A stretch of DNA of 64,000 nt from Symbiodinium natans (taxonomy: Eukaryota > Sar > Dinophyceae > Suessiales > Symbiodiniaceae): assembly GCA_905221605.1 (NCBI GenBank), contig CAJNDS010002164.1, forward strand, positions 62,001 to 126,000, read 5' to 3'. The notes under the pieces were generated by a model. That model saw only the letters and a list, made by a program, of their open reading frames with translations, ran no database searches and was not told where the DNA came from. Shown here piece after piece: positions 49,293 through 61,672 of the stretch. How positions within the stretch are numbered: position 1 is the first letter of the stretch; each line of letters starts with the position of its first letter. Made by a program: the position numbers and the translations under genes.

Positions 49293-49983
49293 AGAGAAAA
49301 ACTGCAGCTGGACCGGCTTGATCATGCATGGTGCTTGCATTTGACGGGTGCCCCTCGAGGCCCAAAGCCCGAAGCACCAAAAAGAGAATCTCGACGCAGC
49401 TTGGCCGAGACTGTGCGGAAGAAATCTCCGATGCCAGGCTCTGGACACCTTGCTGGGCACGGACACCTTTCAGCAGAAAGACCTTGCGAAGGCGCGCATG
49501 GGTGCATGAGGTGCGTCTGGGATTGCATCCCTCAGAAGCTGCTCCGTCACTGTGTTTAGGTTTTCTGGCACCACCCTGTACGGCACGTCTCAGGGTCTGG
49601 GGCTGCTTTTGGTACGTAGACTTTTGAAACGCAGTGCCGGGCCTCTTAAGGGCCCTGAATGCCGCACTTGAGCCCCTCTCAATGCTCGAAAGCTGTGAAC
49701 GTTTTCTTGAAAGCAAGGCATGCGCAAGAGGCCGACCTTCCCCACGGACGAGTCATCATCATCATGATAATGATGATGCTCATCGTAATGTGCTTATGAG
49801 TGAGCGGCTGCTGTTCCGGAATTGTTTGGACCTTGAAGCCCTTTGTGTTTAAGTTGTATGCGTACGTCTTGTTTCCAGCTTGCCATGGTGTAAGGTGTTC
49901 TGCTTTGCCGGGTTGGATTGTGGGCGCCCTTTTTCAGATCAAGCTCCTTTGTGCGGCCTCCTCCCCTCGCCGGCTGCGGTGCC
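49293..49983. other. Intergenic between nuclease and channel genes
   Basis: A 291-codon minus frame (48841-49716) crosses this interval and the microsatellite; it is not taken as a gene. A TTTTTCAG at about 49938 could be the trans-splice acceptor of the channel gene. Confidence 0.4.
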
Positions 49984-52900
49984 ATGAAAGCTGGGGAGGA
50001 GCCTTCCAGACCTCTGAAGGGTGTGGTGGACAGCTTGGCCAGCTTTCGCACGGAGCTTGCTGCAAGCCAGAGGCAGCTCCTGGCAAAACTTGACTGCGAG
50101 CTGGAGAAGGTCCGTTCTTTCCAGCCGCCCTTGCCTACCCACGAGGCCAGATGATTCCCAGATGCTTTCTTGCCGTAAGCCCGATCCCTTAAAAAAAGAT
50201 GCCACAGAAGATGGACAGCAAGCTATCAGTCCGAGGGGGTTTTTGAACCACCATTTGTTTTTGAGCTTGCATCTTGGAGACAAGGTGGCCCAGCGACTCT
50301 AACCCCTTTCTGTTGCCCTCCTGCATAGCATTCAGAGGCTCCAAATGCGCTGCAAGAGGTCAGGAGAGAGTGTGGTCGTTGACAGCAGGAGGTGAGAGTA
50401 TGTGAGAGCTGAGAGCCAGAGTGGCGAAGCTAAGTTGGCGCAAGCCCTTGTTGGGGTTATCACTCTAGCAGGACGAAGCCAAACAGGGTTGAGAATCGAG
50501 CCGCTACAATCTTAAGCCCCAGAAGCTTTCAAAAGGGGCTTGCATGCAGGCGGGGGAAAGCACTTTCATATATTTGTTCCTGTGAGCATTTTAGTCGCAG
50601 CGGAAGAATAAACTTCGCGATCATCCCGGAACTAGAAAACCCCCAATGTCTAAGCCCTAAGCATCCCTAACCCCTCTGTTCTGCATCTTAAGTGAAAAAA
50701 AAGTGTGTGGTCTCTTTAACACTTCTCCCTGGCAGGCTTTGACCCTTCTTCAGCCTCCTCCTCCAATTGGTTCGACAGCGAGAACCAGCACAAACTCACC
50801 TCCAGGACTGTAGGGCTTTGTGTTGTTTTGCTGATTAGGGGGGAGTTGCTGGCTTTGCGGGGACGAGGTCGGTGATCACCCTATAATGAACTGACTGTGT
50901 ATGCCGGACATGAAGTGCACTTCAAATGTGACAAATATGCTCACGCGGACGGGCTCGGGCACGGAGTCGTCGCTTGCAATTGTTCGGAGGACAGCAGGCT
51001 TAGCTTACAGTTCCCGTCCTTGCAAACTGAATGTAATGCCCTGAGCACGCCAGGGCTTTGCCTGCCTGGGTCCATCAGCGACGATGAGACTGAGAGTGAC
51101 GAGGGCGAGGTGCGGATTTCACGCGTTCACCGGCGGACCTGAATCAAGGGTTCAAGGTTATAGCCGACAGGCTGCGTAGGCTTTAGCGCATATGAGTTCC
51201 AGAACCCGAACTGCAACCCTGGCGGATTATGGACGCAGGTGGGCCAGACCGTCACCACGTGGACGCGGCCCTCACAGTTTCCGAGGCCCTCGCACTTTTC
51301 GACCCGCCCCTCCTACATCCGAAAGCAGGTCCATGACGAGGTCCGCAAAAAGACAGCAAGGCCGGCGCGCGATTGCCATAGTTCCATCGAGGTCTGCCCT
51401 AGATGTAGGACCTTAGAATGCTTAGTAAATGTAAAGAAACCTGACTATGTTATATGTCAATACATCAGTGGTTCTTAGTTTTCTTTGGTTGGTGTCAACC
51501 TGCAGGTGGTTTGCAGTACTCGAACTCAAAACCCCAAGAATCGGGATTGCTCTACATGCGGATCCCTTTTCTGGGGCGCCTTTCTTCTTAGGGGGATTCT
51601 AGATAAATCTACCTGGAGACCCGAATGCTTCAAGAACAAGCAATGCAAATTTCAGGGCTTCCTTCTTGCAGCTCAACTCGGACTACGCGGTTGAGCGCCT
51701 TAGGGAGATGTCCATCAACGAGTTCGGAAACGAGAACCTCCAGCGCCAAGAACAAGAAAGGCGCCTCGGATAGAGGCTGTTTCGATCCCGTGCGCGGCTG
51801 TAGATCCTCCCGCTGCTACAATGATATTATACTACTCAAAAAACGCAATGGAACAATCATCTAAGAATGGCTTAGAGTATATTTTCATACAGCACAGTAT
51901 AGTGATTCTACAGGTTTGTGGACCCCTAAGGCATGAGAGGCGATGGCCCAGGCTTTTGGCCGTCCTCCGAAGTCCCCACTTCGAAAGCATCAGCCTGGCC
52001 GTGACATGCCTCAACGCCATCTGGATCGCTTTGGACCTTGAGTTCAACGATGCCCTGACGGTGCTCGAGGCTTCCCCGCACTTTGTTGTCGTGGAGCTGC
52101 TGTTCCTCTTTTACTTTGTCGGAGAGGTTCTGGCCAGGTACATGTCCTACGCCTCGACGAAAAGGGCCTGTCGTGACCGGTGGTTCGTCTTTGACGTAAT
52201 GCTGGTCGTCCTCATGATTGTGGAGATATGGCTCGTTCCGATTGTTGGGGCGATTGCCGGAGGCACAACGGATTCGGGCAGTGGCATCGGAGACGCCTCT
52301 GTTCTTCGCATGCTGCGCATGGTGCGGATTACACGTGTCATCCGGGTTGCTAGCTACATGCCCGAGGTTATGATTATTATCAAGGGCCTTACGGTCGCCT
52401 CCCGTTCGGTGTTCTTCACTTTTGTGCTCCTCCTTCTCATCACCTACATCTTCGGCATAGCTTTCAGGCAGCTTGCGCAAGAGACTGTCTTGGAGGCGGA
52501 GCTATTTCCTTCAGTTCCAGCCACGGTCCTGACTTTGGTTGTGCAATGTGTGATGCCAGATCAGGAGGCGTTTTTTCAGCAGGTCTCCCGCCAAGGCGGT
52601 TGGCCGATGGGCATGCTCGTCGTGATTTTCATCTTGATCTCGTCGCTCATCGTGATCAACATGTTGATTGGCGTGCTGGTCGAGGCTAAGGGGCGAAGGG
52701 AGAATCTGATGGTCCTTAGGACTATGGCACAGTATGGTATCCTGAGTTCCGATTCTTAGAAGTGGTGTATGCTCCGGTTATTTGAGGTGTGGGGTCGGTC
52801 CTGCATCCAGAACTGGTAGCGAGGCCGTCCAGACTGTGTCAGATGTCGAGCACGAAGCCATCCAGATCGCATTTGCGAAGCTTTGCAGCAGGTCATTGCG

Positions 52901-53989
52901 CAATGTACTGTAGTCAACGACTTTCCCGCACAAAGCAATCACGTGAAAAGCATGTAGCACTCACTTTGGGCATGGGGCATGGCTGTAAGTCTAAACCCTC
53001 GCTTCCTCAGCGCCCAGGAAGCGGCTCCTTCGTGAAATGCTCAGCGACGGGGCTCAGCACGACTCCAGCATCCTCACAGAGCAGGACCCCGAACCTTGCA
53101 TGGGGATTCATAGAGAGTCTGGTTCGGGTTTTGTGTCGCTGGTCTCGTTTCCGTTTTCTGAGAACCCTGGAGCAGACTGGGGGACAGCCGGAACACTATT
53201 GTGTCATCTGGTCATGCAATGAACTCCAAGGTCCCTGGTTCCATCTGGTTACTGGTTTCCGATTCGAGTCGGAAGACGCCAGCAGTAGATAGTGGTAAGA
53301 AAAACACGTGACCTTTGAATACAAAGCCGCTGCATCCCGAGAGAGGAGTTCTTTGCCATGCTGGACAGGCCGGAGGCAGTAACTGCCTTGGTTCAGCTCG
53401 GTGTGGACCATATGGCCGCCAAGGACTCTGTTTTGATTTGAAGATCGTTTTTCTCATCATAATGCTATTTATACAAGAAATACACGAAAACCATGGAATA
53501 TTAATATTTAAGTAGTAATCTTTTTCTCTCTTGCAAGTGCTCTTCGCATCCACTCCCTTCTGCATCATGTTCTTGTCTTCGCAGCCGGAAATCACCCGAA
53601 GCTAAAACAAATTCAATGGCTGGCCCCCCAAGAATTCCATAGTAGAAGGCTTGCCGTCTGAGACATGGCTCCTCAATCAGAGGGCGAATCGCATCCCTGG
53701 CAAAGGACTATGGCAAGCTGCTTATGGAAGATGGCGAGCCGATCACTTTCGGCGAGTTCCTGGACAGGGCCGCAAAAGCATAGGGCCAGCGCACGGGGTT
53801 TGCGATTTCTGTTTCTGTGGGCAACACAAAGGAGGACGTCCATGCAACAACTGAGTTCGCGGGTGCTGTCTAATAACTCCAGATGATAGTCATGAACCTG
53901 GTGCTCCTTGCACTTCCCTGCAAGGAAAGCATACTTCTTCTTCGCGGGTCCAACCAGACGACCATCAAAGACCTCGTAAACCTCAGAAG
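49984..53989 (+). CDS. Voltage-gated cation channel, single six-TM domain, with EF-hand-like tail
   Basis: Exons: 49984-50109 (ATG, coiled coil, AG-GT donor), probably 51672-51760 (VERLREMSINEFGNENLQRQ), 51931-52684 (channel domain), 52824-52891, 53018-53080, 53327-about 53435, 53681-53762 and 53925-53989. The channel exon holds S1 (ISLAVTCLNAIWIALDL) to S6 (IVINMLIGVLVE). S4 has five Arg at three-residue spacing (VLRMLRMVRITRVIRVA). The pore loop reads FPSVPATVLTLVVQCVMPDQ. Tail exons give AVQTVSDVEHEA, CIPREEFFAML (EF-hand-like), EPITFGEFL and LRGSNQTTIKDLVNLRR, features I associate with dinoflagellate channels of this group. It should carry voltage-dependent Na+ or Ca2+ current; selectivity cannot be read. 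Middle N-terminal exons are uncertain, and the gene may run on to 55084. Confidence 0.82.
51931..52684 (+). CDS. Channel exon with S1-S6 and pore
   Basis: A 251-codon exon, the only long one of the gene. It starts after an AG at 51930 and ends at a GC donor at 52685. Joining to 52824 in phase 0 gives NMLIGVLVE-AVQTVSDVEHEA, continuous from S6 into the cytoplasmic tail. The open frame continues to a stop at 52757-52759, but these 24 codons are intron read-through. Confidence 0.85.
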
Positions 53990-54754
53990 GTGGGCAGGGC
54001 TGAGGATCGGTTTAGGGTTTATAGGTTAGGGTTCAGAAGGGCAAGGAGTCCAGTTGCAAAAGGGTTGTATCCTAGCAGCTTGCACGTGCCCATGACATTG
54101 CAGAAATGTGCTGCCTCCTGTTTTGTTGGGTGAGAACTGGTGTTCTGTAGCTTCGCAGTGCCTGATGAGCCAAGGTACGTGGGAGACCAGTTCGCCAACG
54201 TCCACAGTATTTTGCTTGAGATGCGGAAGACTTTGTCTCACCAAAAGCTCGAGCCGTCATAATTTGAATTCCGATGTGCGACCTTTTGAGACAGATTAGG
54301 CCTGTCCAAGACAGACCCAAAATGTTTTCAACCTCTGCAAGGCTCCTGGCCTGCACTTTCAAAAGAGAGACGGCCGAAAGCAGCAGCAAAAGGCGCACTC
54401 AAGAACCCAGGAGTCGCCCAAAAAGCCATCACTCCTCCTCTTACTTCTCAGTTTTTGTTGACTGCAAGCAGCCTGTTTAACCTGGCCTTGAAAGGCCAAA
54501 AAGAGCTAAGAACTATAAGAGCAAGCTCCTCATAAGCTCCTACAGTACAACAAAATCATGACGCCCCACGCGATCAGACTTCCGGTGCTTTCATAGAGAC
54601 AGTTGGGAGTCGCGAGACAGAGACCGTTCAGACCGTTCATCTGAAAGAAAGTCGGGTTTGAGGCTTGTTGGGCTTGAGGGGTTATAGAGTCGGTGTGACC
54701 TCAATCACTCAAAACAGAATGCATGCAGCCTTCAGGGTGCTTTCTGCGTGCCAG

Positions 54755-55084
54755 GCTGCCGCAGAGGCTGAGAAGAAGGCCGCTGAAGCAGTGGGTCTGG
54801 TCATGTATGGCCACTAGGGCGGAGGTAGGTCTCTCTCTCAGGGTAGTTTCATGAGCCCTGTGTATGGTCCCCTCCTTTACAGAGTTCTGATGTATGGGCC
54901 CTTAATTTGCATAGGGTATACAAGGGGTACCCTTTTAAGGGCCCCATACTAAGGGGCCATGAAGCTACCCTAATTCTCTCGCTCTTTTTGTGAGGAGCAG
55001 CAGCTCCTGAAGGAGGCCGTGAAGAAGCAGAGTGAGGATGTGAAGGAAGCCCTGAAGGCACTCCGACTCATATCGGGGCCGTAA
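54755..55084 (+). CDS. Coiled-coil C terminus (two exons)
   Basis: Exon 54755-54790 (AAAEAEKKAAEA) ends at a GTGGGT donor and joins in phase 0 to exon 54995-55084, which encodes EQQLLKEAVKKQSEDVKEAL, then KALRLISGP and TAA. Both are strongly helical and coiled-coil-like, with coding-type codon use. It is either the end of the channel gene (last channel exon 53925-53989) or the end of a separate gene. Confidence 0.55.
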
Positions 55085-57114
55085 TAATCATAATAGTCAT
55101 AACAATAATTATCATAATTTAAGAATCATCATAATAGTAATAAGAATAATAATTAGAATAGGGTTTTGGGGGGTTCTTATACTATAATTTTAAAGGGACC
55201 ATCAGGGAATACTATTAAAACTGGTAATGATTCCGACCCCTAAATTGCATCCGGCATACTCCTGTTTCAGCACCTCTCGGCAGTACTCGGTAAAGTGTAC
55301 CAGGTATAGCTCAGGATCAGCAACATACGGCCGGAATAGTCGTATAGCACAGTGGATGTGCCCTTCTTCACAGCTGTGATGTCAGGCAGGAGAAGGCGCA
55401 GCGGAAATACAGGCACCTCCTTCTCGAGCGAGTTCGGGGGTTGGGGATTAGAGGCTGCATCTTTCCCATTTCGGTTTCTGTTGTACGTTGGGTGGAACTT
55501 GTTCGGGTGCATGTGTCACTTGCCGATTGTGCAGAGAGTGAACCGGCGGTTCGGCATGAAGCATCTTCCATGAGCCTGAATATCTGCGGCCACTGACCCA
55601 CCAGCAGCCGCATCTGTGTCATCAGAATGGCCTGTCCTAGGCAGGGTTCGTGCCTTGCGCGCTTCACCATAGGCAAAGAAAGTGCAGACAAGCTTAGGGT
55701 TGCGTTCGAGATCCCGAAAGCCCGAATAATCTCGGGCCTTCAGGAAACTTAGGGTGTCTAGGGGTCACTCCCCAACAAGCTTGAATGGTAACAGTAGAAG
55801 CTACAACTAGTCTTGAACGAAGGTCAGCCAAGACTCAAATAGACGAAGGCGCGATTGCGACCTCGCACATTCGTCTTCGACTTTTCCACCTCGAGCCTGG
55901 ACGCAGGCACGGAAACCCAAGTGAGCGCAAGGCCCCGGTCAAAAAGACTTTGCGCTTTAGAGACTTCAGCGGGGGGGAAGGCAACTTGTCCTTGCGAGTT
56001 GTTCTTAGCCACGTGTTTTTCTCATTCGGGTACGCAGCAATCACTCACTTCCGGAAGTCGATGCTCGCACGCGCCAGCCGGTGCCGCAAGGTGTCCCAGG
56101 GGGCAAGAGCATGAAGAAGCGCTTGCAGGCAGCCTTGTTGTCCCTTTCTGGTCCAGGGTGACTTTACCATCTTGTCGTGTGGTGGTGCAGAGGTTTGGTG
56201 ACTGTTGAGTCTTTTGCATGGCTTTGCACCAGGTCCTGAACTCTTTACCCCCCTCAACCTCATCATTCAAGGCCTCCATCCCCTACTTGCATTGTAACAT
56301 CTATTCCTGGTGTCTTAACTATTTGGGGCTACTTCCCAAAGCAAAGCCCCGCAGCCCCTGGAATGGAGCTGGAACAGAAAAAGCCACTATGCGAGCAGGA
56401 CCATCTTCGAAACTTAAGGTTACTCGCATTATGTTGGCCCCGACCTAAGTTGGAGGACTTCCGAGACACAATCTCATTCATCCTGCACTGTGCCACCGAG
56501 CATGACGAGGTCGCCTTGTCTGAATCTGGGTTGGAAGGAGAGCAGCCTTAAACCCGACACCCTGAACCCTGAACCCTAAACCCTAAACCCTGAACCCTAA
56601 ACCAGATTCAGGGAGTCGACCTTCCGAGCCCCCTGATCGGGTTCAGGGGTTTCTGTCCTTAGTCTTAGGCTTCTTGTTGCATGCAGCATAGGGGTCTACC
56701 AGGGGCTTAGGGTTTCAGGCTTAGGGCTGAGCTTGTGCTGGCTTTGTGGCGTAGAGGGGCGAAGAAGAGGGCCAGCATTCGTCACAATCAGGGCCTTCGG
56801 GCCTGCAGAAGCCTTCGTTGGAGAAACACATTCGTGTGTATATATATATATATGTATATGTATGTGTATAAATAAATCCAAAAAATGTACAATAGTATAC
56901 ACATCAGTATTGCAGAATCAATATAAACATCGTCCGCCAGTATGACAGGCATCTAAGCTCCGTTTTCTGCTCACGGTGTCCGTACAAAGGAAAGGGGCCG
57001 GGAAGGAGCGCGCAAGCCCTTTGAACGACTAGTCGGTTACACTCATGTGCGAATCACGTGCGCAGCTCGTCCGAGAGCAGGTATGACCATCCCGATTTCT
57101 GGTGTAGTTTTTTT
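55085..57114. other. No gene clearly supported
   Basis: Starts with an AAT-rich tract (55085-55165). Coding-like but unassigned frames occur at 55270-55405 (minus) and 56440-56551 (plus, LEDFRDTISFILHCATEHDE). Telomere-type repeats at 56553-56603 and a TA microsatellite at 56838-56870 are present. Confidence 0.4.
56553..56603 (-). repeat. Telomere-type repeats (CCCTAAA orientation)
   Basis: About six units alternating CCCTAAA and CCCTGAA. Confidence 0.9.
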
Positions 57115-57192
57115 TCTAAACCCTAAACCCTAAACCCTATAAACCCCACACCCCAAACCCTAAACCCTAAACCCTAAACCCTAAACCCTACA
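57115..57192 (-). repeat. Telomere-type repeats (CCCTAAA orientation)
   Basis: About ten units of CCCTAAA with a few variants, ending 39 bases before a coding-like exon. Confidence 0.95.
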
Positions 57193-57230
57193 GGAGGAAA
57201 AAGCACCTAGGCATCTTGGTTGCTTCTCAG

Positions 57231-57299
57231 GCAGTGGTGCGCATCACATCTCCCGGCGGTGCCGTCATCGACTATGGCTACGCCAGCTCGCAGACCCTC
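57231..57299 (+). CDS. Orphan exon
   Basis: Preceded by TTGCTTCTCAG and encoding AVVRITSPGGAVIDYGYASS with G/C-rich third positions. A GC donor lies near 57300. No family recognised. Confidence 0.4.
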
Positions 57300-59823
57300 G
57301 CCACATTCCAACCACAACGGATGCCAAGCTCTCTTTACATCCTTGGTCTTGAGATGCCTAAGTCCCCGAATGGAAGCCCAAACGCCTTCTGTGTCTAATG
57401 TTGACTTGGGGGATGGGCGGGTTTACAAAGGCCAAGTCAGCAGGTATACTCAGCCCGAAACCCTGGTGTGCAGTACGGATTGGAAGCCTCCAAAAACTCA
57501 GGTGAAGTTAGCATAGTAAAGGGAGCCCTCCTTGTAAGCCAAAGGCATCTGCTCCAAACTGCAAAAACCCTGGCAGCTGGCGTGAAGGTTGATGCGGCTT
57601 CGCCAGCGCGGGTCGTGCCGGCATGTTTCCTGTCAGTGTTGTGAGCTGGAGCTAGGCTCAGAAGAGGCTCTTCATTGTTGTGTCTATTGCTTTGCTTGAC
57701 CACGTCCAAGTAGAGATCAGAAAGGTCCCACAGGTCCCTAATCCCAAAACTCCTGACCCTAGACCCTAAACCTATAGGCATGTGTGCGTTGCGGTGTTCA
57801 TTGGGGGGCATGATGCCAGGCTGAAGCTGACGGCCTGCGTGGACATGGCCGGACTCGGTTGTTGGTTTAAGTATAGAGTCCCTGCCAGAGATTCTGAGAG
57901 CAGCGTGCAGAGGTGTAAGGCTTCTATGCACTGTAAGCATGCTCTGGGCTAGTGTTTGGGCTTGCGAGCTTCAAGCTTTGAAGGTGATCGAGTAGATAGT
58001 AGATAGTAATTAGATAGTAGGCTAATTGCTGCAGCTGCTGCGTTGTGAAGTTTAGAGCTTGTCCAAGCTAAGACATTGCGGCAGTTGGCACTGCATGTCG
58101 CATTGGCAGTGGTGAGTGGATTTGGGAGAGGGCGACAGGGGGGCTTCGTTGTAGCTGTGACTATGCTCTGGGGACTGCTTATCGTCTTGTCGCGCTGTGA
58201 TATGCAGGTAGCTGCGTCAGGGGGATACATGCTCCTTGGCGGCATGTGCTCAATCTCGGGCCGAAGCTTGGTTCTGTTCCAGTGCTGTCCTGACAGCTTC
58301 AGGCATTGCCCTGAGCAGATGACGGGACAGGCAAAAGATCGATCCCAAATCGTAGGACACATCCTTGAATGATTCGGCGATTCACTTTGTTTTGTTGACC
58401 TGGGGGACTTCCCGAAACCTCCTCCCTGCGCTAGCTGAGGATGGCTTGCACGGCGATTGCCTCAGACGTTGAACAAGTTCAGGGTGTGAAAGTGCGCAAT
58501 GCCCCTGCTTCGCCGCATTCCTGCAGCAGTTGCATTGGTTTGTGTGGATATGTCCCAAATTCAGCACTTAGCAGAAAATCCCTGATGTCCTAGTTGCACT
58601 TATTTCTTCGGCCGGAAGAGATCCTACCCTTTGTTTTACATAGGGCTCCGAGCCATGAGTGGCGGTTATCTGTTTGCCCAAGATGCCCTTAGTTCCAGCA
58701 TGTCTGTCTCTCAAACTACTGTGTGAAGCCATCCATGTGACTACAGAGTGTGAAGCCATCCATGTGACTACAGAGTGGGCAGTGTTAGTCTGCAGGAACT
58801 TGCGAATCAGCTACATATATATATATATATACACTTCGCTTCAAGGGCTCCGTTCAGTCAGGCACTTCCAACAACAGACTTCAGTAGGCCGCTTGAGCAT
58901 CATTCGACTTCACAGCCCTCAGTCCGCTGAGGCCGACACGATCGTAGCCACACCCTTCTCGCTGGTCGGTTCCATCGGTTCCTTGCCATCAAAGGGGCTC
59001 AGTCTTTTGGTGAGGCGGAAGCTTCAGGGAGTCCTGGCATGGAGTGACTTACAGGATTCCCTGATATGTACAATACAATACAGAAAACATGTCCCTGTTC
59101 CTCATACCCAGGGCTGCGAAAACATGCGAAAACGCTTTACTGAGAATTCGGCCTTGAAAGCCGGTCCCCCAAACCCAGCGCAGCCCAAAACTTTAGTTTC
59201 TTATTGTGAAGCAGATGAGAACCTTGCTTGGGAGCACGGCGCCGCGTAAAGGCGTCCTTGCCTCCCTCCCGAACTTCAACAAAGTCTTGCGGAGGCCACC
59301 CGTTCAGGGCTGAGGGTTGGGAGATTTTCTGGCAGGGCTTTGAGTGCAAGGTCATGAAACTGACCAGCCGAAACTCCAACCCGCTGCACCGGAGGGCATG
59401 TGCCTGTTGCAGTCCTCCGAAGCTATGCTCCGCCCCCGTCCACGGTGCCTTCTACATGATGTTTGTTCACAAGTGAGAGTTCTGCGGGCATGCTTCGTCA
59501 ATAGCGGCGCAGAATTAGGGATGAGAAGGGTGTGAGATTCAGGGCGCCGAGATCTGTAGCATTTGTCCAACCAGCAGCTTCTGCAACTCGTAGCTGAACG
59601 CCAAGCACCACAGAGCGGCCAGGTACGAGGTGGACTGGCTTCAGTTTACTGGCGGCCGCTACAAGCGAACTGTGGATCCAATGTCCTTCAGCTCGGCATG
59701 AGCTATCGGTGCTTAGTCAAGAACGTGCCCCTGGTTGGGCTGTGTCTTGAGGGTGCGACAGCGCTGAGTGCCAGCTTTTTGCGGCTGCAAACGTCCCGCG
59801 TTGCCTTTAAACTGTTCCATCAG
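57300..59823. other. No gene clearly supported
   Basis: Frames at 57437-57940 (minus) and 58076-58372 (plus) lack support. A frame at 59228-59476 (GWEIFWQGFECKVMKL, later HGAFYMMFVHK before a GTGAGA donor) is coding-like and may be an upstream exon of the gene ending at 60069. Confidence 0.35.
58723..58775 (+). repeat. Tandem duplication, 27-base unit
   Basis: The sequence GTGAAGCCATCCATGTGACT plus a short tail is repeated twice head to tail without change. Confidence 0.9.
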
Positions 59824-60069
59824 GTCCGAGCCGACGGAAGAAGGCATCGAGAAAATGAAGCAGGACTGGGACTAGTATGAGGGCTTCATTCGCGGTGGAG
59901 ATGATGAGATGATGCGATCGTCCCAGTTTGCAGTAGGACCTTCCCAAGCAATCAGGAGATCAACACGGTCCACGACGCATTCAAGGGAATGGTCTTGAAA
60001 CAGCGCACTCATCTGGACATGGATGAGGCTGGAAGCCAGAGAGAGAAGAGTGAGAAGAGGTCGCCATGA
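59824..60069 (+). CDS. Last two exons of an unknown helical protein
   Basis: Exon 59824-59869 follows CATCAG and encodes SEPTEEGIEKMKQDW, ending at a GA donor. It joins in phase 0 to exon 59956-60069 (after CAATCAG), which encodes EINTVHDAFKGMVLKQRTHL, then DMDEAGSQREKSEKRSP and TGA at 60067. Both exons are strongly coding-like, with a charged, basic C-terminal tail. No family recognised. Reading straight through the GA donor meets a TAG, supporting the intron. Confidence 0.55.
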
Positions 60070-60178
60070 TCTCCCCTTTGCCCGGAAGAGTACGCTGCAG
60101 TTTTGTTCGGGGTTTGTGGTCCGGTCAAGGGTTTAGGGTTCCGGGTTCGGGGTTCAGGGGCCAGGGTTTGAGGTTGAG

Positions 60179-60281
60179 GAAAGGCATGGAAAGAAGCAGT
60201 CCCCGAAGTCGCGGAGCGCAAGGTTGCCACAGGCGAAGCATTCCTCGGATCCGAGGGGAAGGAGCCACAGCTGAGCAGGGG
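60179..60281 (+). CDS. Orphan exon
   Basis: After an AG at 60177-60178, the frame encodes KAWKEAVPEVAERKVATGEA and FLGSEGKEPQLSR with coding-like codon use. It is preceded by telomere-like repeats (about 60127-60170). Whether it belongs to the gene ending at 60069 (after its stop, so unlikely) or to a new gene is unclear. Confidence 0.4.
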
Positions 60282-60832
60282 TTCACACATGGACCCAGAT
60301 GCCGGTTCGAGGTGGGACAGTCTTCTGCCCGGTATTTAGACTTAGACATGAAGCCCAAAGGCTTGAAACGCGATGTCCATTTAGGGGTTTTTAGGGTTGC
60401 CATGGGTTTGCTCACAAACTATGAAACGGGGAAACACCGAAATGCTTGAGATGCGGGCACCGATTGCAGAAGCCGCGTGCCATTCCCCGATACGACCGTG
60501 AACTCCATGTTACCGTAGTGTATGCCACATCACTGACTCGATTCGCCTGCCCTCGACACGGGCTCGGCAACCGATCAGCTCGTCAGACCAGGAAGGAGGC
60601 GGAGGAAACGGGTATAGGGTTGAGACCCTGACTTCTATCATTAAGCCAACTTCCTTGATTAGACAATCATGGGTGCGACTCAAAGGTCCAAGGCATGTAA
60701 CAAGCCGGCCGTCGTAAAAGCGACACAGGGGTTGCAGGAAGGGGCCGCTCTCTTCACAGCAGCCCCACCTTGCCTAATTTGCATCACAGCCGCATGTTCC
60801 GTTCACATGTTCGAACAATATGTGATGTGTGT

Positions 60833-60982
60833 ATATGTGTGTATGTATGTATGTATGTATGCATGCATGCATGCATGCATGCATGCATGCATGGATGCAT
60901 GGATGTATGTATGTATGTATGTATGTATGTATGTATGTGTATACATATTTAAATATATATATATGTGTGTAATTATGTATAT

Positions 60983-61022
<40 letters not shown>

Positions 61023-61196
61023 GTACATGTATTTGTATTTGTATATGCATATGTATATGTATATGTCTATGTATATGTATATGTATATGTATGCACACGC
61101 GCGCACACACACACAGACACACAGACACAGAGACACACAGACACAGAGACACACAGACACAGAGTCACACAGACACACAGACACACAGACACACAT
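60833..61196 (+). repeat. Compound microsatellite: ATGT, ATGC, TA, GTATAT, ACAC/AGAC
   Basis: About 360 bases in which six simple-repeat motifs follow one another. All long frames here (Met-Tyr-Val-Cys, Thr-Asp-Thr-Gln) are artefacts. Confidence 0.95.
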
Positions 61197-61672
61197 GCAG
61201 TCTTCAACGCTCCCGCTGGCCCGACCTTGGGTTCCGAGAGAGGAGCGGGGCTTGGTCGATCGCTTGGCCACCAGCGACGAGGCCTCGAAGTTCTTGAGAG
61301 TGTGGATGAGTGTGGAGTTTACACTGGCAGGACGACTGCAACAGGTTTTGAGGGTCGCATGTTTGTGGCTTGGGCTCAGAGATGGTCAGGGTTAGGATAT
61401 CAACGTGGGCGTGGAAAGGTGGGCCGACCGTAAGATCTTTGGCTGGATGATGGGTTGGTGCTGTTCGAAAGGGTTTTCGTCTTAGTTATCCCCCCAAAGG
61501 CACCGCAAAGGCGAGATGTTTCTGACGTGTCTGTGCATGTCGAGCTTCAGGCTCGGAGAGGAGAGTTTGCCGCACGTTTACCGTACCATTCAGGGCTTTG
61601 TGTTCCAAACATCTGCCCCTCCAGCAGAACCAGGCCTCGTCAGGTCTTTCAGGCAGCTTCAGGGGTCCTCAG

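Noticed and set aside
48841-49716. 291-codon minus ORF
   Set aside because: Runs through the TA/ACAT microsatellite (Ile-Tyr and Met-His repeats) and over the last exon of the nuclease gene.
52685-52759. C-terminal extension of the channel ORF (AKGRRENLMVLRT...)
   Set aside because: Reading through a GC donor; joining to 52824 gives the expected post-S6 sequence instead.
53911-53988. Minus-strand exon-like peptide beginning EVYEVFDGRLVGPAKKK
   Set aside because: Very coding-like, but the plus strand of the same bases encodes LRGSNQTTIKDLVNLRR, which continues the channel gene in phase; the minus reading is its shadow.
54333-54398. Minus-strand signal-peptide-like start (MRLLLLLSAVSLLKVQA)
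   Set aside because: Isolated, next to the rejected minus exon, and the plus strand here also reads in a coding-like way; no second exon could be joined.
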